Origin: an uncultured Desulfobacterales bacterium
Lineage (GTDB): Bacteria > Desulfobacterota > Desulfobacteria > Desulfobacterales > UBA11574
Direction: 5' to 3'
Assembly (NCBI GenBank): GCA_937925895.1
Contig: CALANC010000032.1
Location: 1-6,345, forward strand
DNA: 6,345 nt
Both the position numbers and the translations under genes were made by a program. The notes under the pieces are model-generated. The model did not search any database, had not been told where the DNA came from, and saw only the letters and a list, made by a program, of their open reading frames with translations. Below, piece after piece: positions 1 through 4,733 of the stretch. Every line of letters starts with the position of its first letter. Within the stretch, counting starts at the first letter, position 1.

Positions 1-107
1 GTTCACAGGTTCAAGGTTCAGAAGTCAGGGTTGTTTTTTTGTTAACCTTCACTAACTAGCCCCGAACCTTGAACCTATGAACCCTGAACCTCTGAACCCG
101 TGAATCG
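1..107. repeat. Imperfect inverted repeat with degenerate GAACC tandem repeat
   Basis: Bases 1-19 and 64-82 are inverted copies of each other, matching at 18 of 19 positions, with a 44-nt loop that holds a T-rich run at 31-40. The right arm is part of a degenerate tandem array from 64 to about 103, in which GAACC recurs every 7-8 nt (64, 71, 79, 86, 94). The left arm carries the same motif in reverse (GGTTC at 8 and 15). The left arm starts at the window edge, so the element probably extends further left. The long loop and the internal T-run do not match a canonical intrinsic terminator. It could be a dispersed intergenic repeat, a hairpin acting at the end of the gene to the left, or a decayed mobile-element end. 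The repeat is directly visible; its function is unknown. Confidence 0.7.
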
Positions 108-470
108 TTTCTCAAAGTAAAATTCCGTTTAAACGCCTGAACTAAAGATCGATTTTGGTTACATGCACAAAAATTTGTTCGGACACACCATTTTTTGGGC
201 AAAAAACAACCTTTTCAAATCCCCACCAGCTTAAATATCACCCTAAATGAACACAAACAACTTACGCTCAATCAGAGCCTCACCACCTTTTTAACCTATT
301 CCCTGTAGGCGTAACAAATTAGAAGGTTAAATGTTCAGGCTCATTAATCCCGTGAAGATAAACAGTGGCGGCCCGAAATGGCACGGAATTTGAAGTAATG
401 TGCGTATGTTTAAAGCGAATGTTCTCTGGCCCTGAAAAATCTGTCTCCGATAAGCTATGTCGCTCAATAA
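108..470. other. Intergenic region without a recognisable gene
   Basis: About 360 bases are AT-rich and broken by stops in all frames. The only short open frame with a plausible Shine-Dalgarno (AGAAGG at 321-326 before ATG 331) encodes 20 residues and resembles nothing I know. A weak 8-bp inverted repeat (290-297 with 324-331) lies in the middle. The one site that stands out is the sigma-54-like element at 379-394, described separately. The region could be a decayed gene or simply a long leader; nothing in it decides between these. Confidence 0.6.
379..394 (+). promoter_or_regulatory. Sigma-54 (RpoN)-like -24/-12 promoter upstream of comEC
   Basis: The 16 bases TGGCACGGAATTTGAA match the sigma-54 consensus TGGCACGRNNNTTGCW at every specified position except one: A replaces C in the -12 element. 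The -24 GG and the spacing are exact. Transcription would start near 405 and leave a leader of about 65 nt before the comEC ATG at 471. The mismatch falls in the important -12 GC dinucleotide, so the site may be weak or silent. No enhancer-binding-protein site was recognised upstream. Confidence 0.4.
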
Positions 471-1964
471 ATGACTAAGAAAATATACTTCCGTCCCGTT
501 ATTCCCTTAGTTGTATCATTGATGACGGGCCTATACTTAGGTTCCCGCGTCCAAGATCATCGCTCGTGGATATATATTGTTGTCTGTATTTCAACGGCCG
601 TCATTCTGTGGGCTGTTAAGGAAAAAAAGACTGTTTTTGTTTCTCCCCTAATTCTTTTCGCGGCTATGGGATATTTGTCCATACAGCCGTGGGTTGCCCC
701 GGAGTTTTCTCCGCACCACATCATTCACCATGTAGATTCCTATCCAATTAAAATTGCAGGTGTAATTGACACCCATCCTTGGAAAAACGCCAATCGAAAA
801 AAATTTCTTTTACAAACGGAAACACTTAGGGTCAACAACCGGTCCTTACATGTCACCGGAAAGATCCGCGTGACCTTTTCCGGAAAAGGACCCGATCTCT
901 TTAAGGGAGACAGGATTTCCTTTAGCAGCAAAATCCGGTCGGTTAGAAATTTCAATAATCCCGGGGGATTTGACTATAAGAGGTATATGGCATTTAAAAA
1001 GGTGTGGGGAACCTCATATGTTTCGGGAGATAGGGTTTTTATAGAGGAAAGAGATTCGAACGAAGGAATTCAACTGATTATAACAAGCGCACGCAGTAAA
1101 ATCGCCCATCTTATAGACACCACAGGTGAAGGAAAACAACAAAACGTGTTAAAGGCCCTTATTCTTGGAGACAAAAATTCCATTTCGCCGGATTTGAGAG
1201 ACGCGTTTAACCGGGCCGGGGTCGGTCATCTGTTGGCCATTTCAGGTCTTCACATCGGCATCGTTGCAACGGCTGCTTTTGTATTTTTCAGGTTTATTTT
1301 TTCCCGGGTAAATCTCTTTTTGTTTAAAGCATGGACAAAAAAAGGAGCGGTGATTTTATCCGTAATCCCCATATGTACATACGGGTTGCTCTCAGGCATG
1401 TTACCATCCACTCAACGGGCGGTTATCATGGTCATCGTCTTCCTGATGGCATTGTTGTTTGAAAGGGAACAGGATACCATGAATACGCTTGCCGTAGCGG
1501 CTATGGTAATCCTTGTCGTTAATGGCGTCCGCCTGGAGATCATTTATCCACCCATCGATTTTTTTGATAAAAAACATAGCCAGAGGTGGCGTAATATAAA
1601 TAACAACTCTCTTGTCGTCAGGGTTTCGTTTGGATATAAATCATTTCTTTTTCCCGGCGATATCAAAACCCGGGCGGAAGAGGAGCTGGTTTCGATTTGG
1701 GGTGATCGGCTGAAAAGCACGGTACTTTTAGCGCCGCACCACGGAAGTCGAACCTCAAGCACCAAAGGATTTCTGGGGAAAATTGCCCCCGAGATTGTCA
1801 TCATTTCATCAGGATGGAACAGTCGATTCAAATTTCCTCATTTACCGGTTTTAAGAAGATACCGGGACAACAGATGTCAAATTTTGGTTACAGCCCGTCA
1901 CGGCGCCATTATCGTCTCGACGGACGGAAAAGTGCTTAGAGTAAAATCAACGATTGGGACATAA
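471..1964 (+). CDS. comEC: ComEC/Rec2-family DNA uptake protein with a large internal in-frame deletion
   Basis: ComEC forms the inner-membrane channel that takes up single-stranded DNA in natural transformation. Residues 8-72 contain about three hydrophobic segments beginning RPVIPLV, the usual ComEC start. An OB-fold-like DUF4131 region follows at about 85-195 and ends in the family signature NPGGFDYKRYM. The Competence domain begins near 225, with LGD at about 232 and the hallmark HLLAISGLHIG at 253-263. Around residue 350 the text jumps from a transmembrane segment (VAAMVILVV) straight to NGVRLEIIYPP, which belongs to the middle of the C-terminal metallo-beta-lactamase domain. That domain's end is present: PGDI, the HHGSRTSS motif and the final GAI-strand. 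The HxHxDH metal motif and several helices are absent. At 497 aa it is about 250-350 residues shorter than usual (700-850). An in-frame TAA at 468-470 fixes ATG 471 as the earliest start; no clear Shine-Dalgarno is visible. Probably non-functional for DNA transport. Confidence 0.85.
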   Translation: MTKKIYFRPVIPLVVSLMTGLYLGSRVQDHRSWIYIVVCISTAVILWAVKEKKTVFVSPLILFAAMGYLSIQPWVAPEFSPHHIIHHVDSYPIKIAGVIDTHPWKNANRKKFLLQTETLRVNNRSLHVTGKIRVTFSGKGPDLFKGDRISFSSKIRSVRNFNNPGGFDYKRYMAFKKVWGTSYVSGDRVFIEERDSNEGIQLIITSARSKIAHLIDTTGEGKQQNVLKALILGDKNSISPDLRDAFNRAGVGHLLAISGLHIGIVATAAFVFFRFIFSRVNLFLFKAWTKKGAVILSVIPICTYGLLSGMLPSTQRAVIMVIVFLMALLFEREQDTMNTLAVAAMVILVVNGVRLEIIYPPIDFFDKKHSQRWRNINNNSLVVRVSFGYKSFLFPGDIKTRAEEELVSIWGDRLKSTVLLAPHHGSRTSSTKGFLGKIAPEIVIISSGWNSRFKFPHLPVLRRYRDNRCQILVTARHGAIIVSTDGKVLRVKSTIGT

Positions 1965-1972
1965 AAATGCCG

Positions 1973-1999
1973 TTCATTCGATGATTGTTATTCATTCGA
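1973..1999. repeat. 9-bp direct repeat upstream of the oxidoreductase operon
   Basis: TTCATTCGA occurs at 1973-1981 and again at 1991-1999, 18 bp apart start to start. Both copies lie 31-57 bp upstream of the candidate -35 box at 2030. That position would suit a tandem binding site for an activator. No known regulator motif was recognised, and with only two copies chance cannot be excluded. Confidence 0.4.
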
Positions 2000-2029
2000 A
2001 AATTTGACGGTGTAAACAAGCTTTTTCTA

Positions 2030-2058
2030 TTGACAGGAAGCCTTCTTGCTACTATCTA
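2030..2058 (+). promoter_or_regulatory. Candidate sigma-70-type promoter for the oxidoreductase operon
   Basis: A perfect -35 hexamer TTGACA (2030-2035) is followed after exactly 17 nt by TATCTA (2053-2058), which matches the -10 consensus at its first three positions only. Transcription would begin near 2065, about 53 nt before the gamma-subunit start. This is the best promoter-like match in the 153-nt gap after comEC. No intrinsic terminator for comEC was seen in that gap, so read-through from comEC is also possible. Confidence 0.45.
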
Positions 2059-2105
2059 AAAGGTTCGGAAAGCGTGTTCTTTTATGTACCACATCACAAG
2101 ATAAT

Positions 2106-2112
2106 AAGGTGA
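2106..2112 (+). promoter_or_regulatory. Ribosome binding site that sets the gamma-subunit start
   Basis: AAGGTGA lies 5 nt before ATG 2118 and is close to the AAGGAGG consensus. It supports the start at 2118 over the in-frame upstream ATG at 2046, which overlaps the candidate promoter and would add 24 residues unlike the family. An in-frame GTG at 2109 sits inside this site and is less likely. Confidence 0.65.
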
Positions 2113-2117
2113 AAAGG

Positions 2118-2660
2118 ATGATAGAAATTAGAATTCATGGTCGAGGCGGACAGGGGAATGTTGCCGCTGCGGAACTTTTGTCAATCGCAGCCTTTAAGGG
2201 CGGAAAATTTGCCCAGGCCTTTCCCTCTTTCGGCGCTGAAAGAATCGGTGCCCCTGTCCAAGCCTTTGTGAGAATTGATGACAAAAAAATCCGTACCCGG
2301 GAGGATGTTCAGTCTCCGGACTACCTGATCGTCCAGGACGCTTTCCTGATGGATACGGTACCTGTTTTGGATGGGCTGAAACCGGATGGTCTGATTGTGG
2401 TCAATTCAGATAAGCCTCCTGAGGAGTTGCACATCAAGACGACCGCCAGAGTGGAAACCATCCCGGCCACTGAAATAGCCCTTGAGATCATCGGCAGACC
2501 CATTCCAAATGCGGTTATGATCGGCGCCTTCTGTTCCATTACCGGGCTGGTGAGCCTGGATGCGGTACAGGAAGCTATTATGGAAAAGTTTCCCGGGAGA
2601 GTGGGTGAAAATAATGTCGCGGCTTTAGAACGGGCCGTCGAAATCATGCAAAAGAGGTAG
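2118..2660 (+). CDS. porG: 2-oxoacid:acceptor oxidoreductase, gamma subunit
   Basis: This is the gamma subunit (2-oxoacid ferredoxin/flavodoxin oxidoreductase catalytic gamma domain, Pfam PF01558 type) of a cytoplasmic thiamine-diphosphate enzyme that converts 2-oxoacid plus CoA to acyl-CoA plus CO2. In related structures the gamma domain helps form the CoA-binding part of the active site. The start MIEIRIHGRGGQG is diagnostic, with the glycine-rich GRGGQG at residues 8-13. The second family signature FPSFGAERIGAPV follows at 35-47. The length of 180 aa is normal for the separate-subunit form. It is first in a four-gene operon and is followed by the alpha gene after 4 nt; the alpha Shine-Dalgarno (AAGAGGT, 2652-2658) lies within its last codons. 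The symbol is a family-level label: por, vor, kor and pad gamma subunits cannot be told apart here. Confidence 0.92.
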   Translation: MIEIRIHGRGGQGNVAAAELLSIAAFKGGKFAQAFPSFGAERIGAPVQAFVRIDDKKIRTREDVQSPDYLIVQDAFLMDTVPVLDGLKPDGLIVVNSDKPPEELHIKTTARVETIPATEIALEIIGRPIPNAVMIGAFCSITGLVSLDAVQEAIMEKFPGRVGENNVAALERAVEIMQKR

Positions 2661-2664
2661 CTAT

Positions 2665-3840
2665 ATGCTTAAACAAATTGAAGGATCATATGCTGTAGCC
2701 GATGTGGTGGCTATGTGCCGTCCCAATGTTATTTCCGCCTATCCGATTACGCCGCAAACTCATATTGTGGAAGGGCTGGCCCTGATCGTTGACGAGGGGA
2801 GGCTGGAGGCAGAATTTGTTAACGTGGAAAGCGAATTTTCGGCAGCTTCAGTCGTTCTGGGAGCAAGTGCTGCAGGCGCCAGAACCTATACGGCAACAAC
2901 TTCTCAAGGGTTGTTGCTTATGAGCGAAGTCATCTATTGTATTGCCGGCATGCGCCTGCCTGTTGTGTTGACCTGTGCCAATCGGGCCATATCGGCACCG
3001 CTTAGTATATGGAATGATCAACAGGATTCCATGGCGTTAAGGGATGCTGGCTGGATTCAGCTCCACGCCGAGGACAATCAGGAAGCTGCGGATCTGCACA
3101 TCCAGGCCTTCAAAATTGCGGAACAGACCTATCTGCCGGTGATGGTCTGCATGGACGGTTTTATTCTCACCCATGCTTTTGAGCCGGTTGATCTCCCTGA
3201 TCCGAAGGAGGTAGACGCATTTCTACCGCCGTTTAAACCGACAAATATCGTTGATCCCCGGTGGCCGAGAGGTATCGGCCTTTTTGCGGACCCACGCTTT
3301 TACATGGAAACCCGCTACATCCTTCACCGGGCCATGGAAAAATCGGAAACAACCATTAAGGAGGTCAGCTCTGATTTTACCAAAAAATTTGGCCGGGACA
3401 GCGGTGGTTTTCTCAAAACCTACAACCTCAAGGGGGCTGATCTGGTCATTGTTTCCATGGGTTCGGTCGTCGGTACCATCAAGGATCTTATCGATCAACT
3501 CAAGGAAGAAGGCAAAAACGTCGGACTGCTACAAATCTGTTCCTATCGTCCGTTTCCACGAAAGGAAATTTACAACGTCCTGAAAGATAAAATGAACATC
3601 GTGGTGCTTGAAAAGTCTATTTCCCTGGGAAGAGGCGGCATTCTGGCCAGCGATGTTCGCTGGTCTTTCCCGCGGGCTGAAAAGAAAGATCGCAATATCA
3701 GCAGTTTTATCGCTGGATTGGGAGGTCGCAACATCACTCAGGACGACTTGCGTTATATGGTGGAAAAGGTTGAAAAAGAAACAGTGGAATTAGAATTTTT
3801 AGGTCTAAACAAGGACCTTATAGCCAAGAAAGATTTATAA
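2665..3840 (+). CDS. porA: 2-oxoacid:acceptor oxidoreductase, alpha subunit
   Basis: This is the alpha subunit of the same enzyme, carrying the TPP pyrimidine-binding domain and the C-terminal transketolase-like domain II. Near the N-terminus is YPITPQT (26-32), the hallmark of the pyruvate/2-oxoacid family; its Thr helps bind the substrate in characterised PFORs. The VESEFSAAS motif (54-62) includes the Glu expected to contact the TPP aminopyrimidine. GARTYTATTSQGL (71-83) follows, and NRAISAPLSIWND (106-118) contains Arg107, in the region of the substrate carboxylate-binding Arg of PFOR. The second domain (about 255-380) has the usual QICSYRPFP and VLEKSISLGRGG stretches. At 391 aa it is full length. 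The start at 2665 has a good Shine-Dalgarno 6 nt upstream. Substrate specificity is not readable: pyruvate, 2-oxoisovalerate, 2-oxoglutarate or an aryl 2-oxoacid are all possible. Confidence 0.93.
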   Translation: MLKQIEGSYAVADVVAMCRPNVISAYPITPQTHIVEGLALIVDEGRLEAEFVNVESEFSAASVVLGASAAGARTYTATTSQGLLLMSEVIYCIAGMRLPVVLTCANRAISAPLSIWNDQQDSMALRDAGWIQLHAEDNQEAADLHIQAFKIAEQTYLPVMVCMDGFILTHAFEPVDLPDPKEVDAFLPPFKPTNIVDPRWPRGIGLFADPRFYMETRYILHRAMEKSETTIKEVSSDFTKKFGRDSGGFLKTYNLKGADLVIVSMGSVVGTIKDLIDQLKEEGKNVGLLQICSYRPFPRKEIYNVLKDKMNIVVLEKSISLGRGGILASDVRWSFPRAEKKDRNISSFIAGLGGRNITQDDLRYMVEKVEKETVELEFLGLNKDLIAKKDL

Positions 3841-3842
3841 TC

Positions 3843-4733
3843 ATGAAAAATACAGCTCAAGAACTCGAAAGAGTCGAAAAAAAAGATTTGTTCGCCAGTG
3901 GCCATCGCGCCTGTGGCGGTTGTGGCCAAGCATTGGCGGCTCGTCTGGTGGCGGATGCCGCCGGAGAAAATACGATAGCCTGTGTTGCCACCGGTTGTCT
4001 GGAGGTGTTTAGCTCACCATATCCTGATCCGGCCTGGCGCATTCCCTTTTTGCACAGCCTTTTTGAAAACGCTTCTGCCGTTGCTTCGGGGGTGGAAGCC
4101 GCCTATAAGGCTTTGAATAAGGGACCGGTAAACATCATTGCCCAGGGTGGAGACGGCAGTACGGCAGATATAGGTTTTCAGTCCATCAGCGGCATGTTTG
4201 AACGGGGTCATAATGTACTTTATGTCTGTTATGACAACGAAGCCTATATGAATACCGGTGTTCAACGCTCCAGCTTTACCCCCTTGGGTGCCCGGACCAC
4301 CACAACGCCCCTGGGGAACAAAACCAGAAAGAAAAACTTGCCGTTGCTCGCGGCCGATCATGGGATTCCTTATGTGGCTACCGCCACCGTTGACGATTAC
4401 AGAGATTTGCAGAAAAAGGTGAAAACGGCCCTTTCCATTGAAGGACCCAAGTACATTCACGTTCTCGCCCCTTGCCCTTTGGGATGGGGTCATCATGGGG
4501 AAATCACTATACAAATATGCCGCCTAGCAAAGGATACCGGTCTTTTTCCGATATATGAAATCATAGATGGCAAAATAACCAACGCAAAAAAAATACCGGT
4601 TAAAGTCCCGGTGGAAGAGTACCTGAAATTGCAGGGTCGTTTCAGTCACCTGTTCAAGAAAGGTGCGCCATCGGAAGTGTTGGCCGAGATTCAAGAGATT
4701 GCTAACCAAAATATAGAGAGGTTTAATTTATAA
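3843..4733 (+). CDS. porB: 2-oxoacid:acceptor oxidoreductase, beta subunit (TPP-binding, [4Fe-4S])
   Basis: The beta subunit binds the diphosphate end of thiamine diphosphate and the proximal [4Fe-4S] cluster that takes electrons from the hydroxyalkyl-TPP intermediate. Four conserved cysteines are placed as in archaeal-type PorB: Cys24 and Cys27 in ACGGCGQ, Cys52 in ATGCLE, and Cys211 in APCPLGW. The TPP/Mg2+ motif starts at GGDGSTADIG (102-111) and ends at YDNEAYMNTG (130-139). A family-typical Thr-rich stretch, GARTTTTPLGNKT, follows at 149-161. At 296 aa it is complete and of usual size. It starts 2 nt after the alpha stop with only a weak Shine-Dalgarno, so it probably depends on translational coupling. 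Its own stop overlaps the next start by one base. All residues needed for cofactor binding appear present, so an active enzyme is expected. Confidence 0.93.
   Translation: MKNTAQELERVEKKDLFASGHRACGGCGQALAARLVADAAGENTIACVATGCLEVFSSPYPDPAWRIPFLHSLFENASAVASGVEAAYKALNKGPVNIIAQGGDGSTADIGFQSISGMFERGHNVLYVCYDNEAYMNTGVQRSSFTPLGARTTTTPLGNKTRKKNLPLLAADHGIPYVATATVDDYRDLQKKVKTALSIEGPKYIHVLAPCPLGWGHHGEITIQICRLAKDTGLFPIYEIIDGKITNAKKIPVKVPVEEYLKLQGRFSHLFKKGAPSEVLAEIQEIANQNIERFNL

Noticed and set aside
290..331. 8-bp inverted repeat TTTAACCT / AGGTTAAA
   Set aside because: AT-rich arms with a 26-nt loop in an AT-rich region are expected by chance and would not form a stable hairpin.
331..393. Small open frame of 20 codons with AGAAGG four bases before its ATG
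   Set aside because: It is too short to judge, resembles nothing known and overlaps the sigma-54-like site. Such frames are common by chance.
1..470. CRISPR array or insertion-sequence end at the left edge
   Set aside because: The repeat units are only 7-8 nt and degenerate, with no unique spacers, no transposase remnant and no target-site duplication visible.
1965..2029. Intrinsic terminator after comEC
   Set aside because: No GC-rich stem followed by a T-run is visible; the TTCATTCGA copies are direct, not inverted, so they cannot form a hairpin with each other.
2046..2117. N-terminal extension of the gamma subunit by 24 residues from ATG 2046
   Set aside because: The added residues are unlike the family, the start overlaps the promoter candidate, and ATG 2118 has a good ribosome binding site and the family-typical MIEIRIHGRGGQG start.
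3251..3583. Plus-strand open frame of 110 codons inside the alpha-subunit gene
   Set aside because: It is a frame-shifted shadow of porA with no motif and no ribosome binding site support.
4014..4514. Open frame of 166 codons on the minus strand inside the beta-subunit gene
   Set aside because: It lies wholly antisense to a strongly conserved gene and its product has no recognisable domain. The same applies to the other minus-strand open frames across 740-6047.
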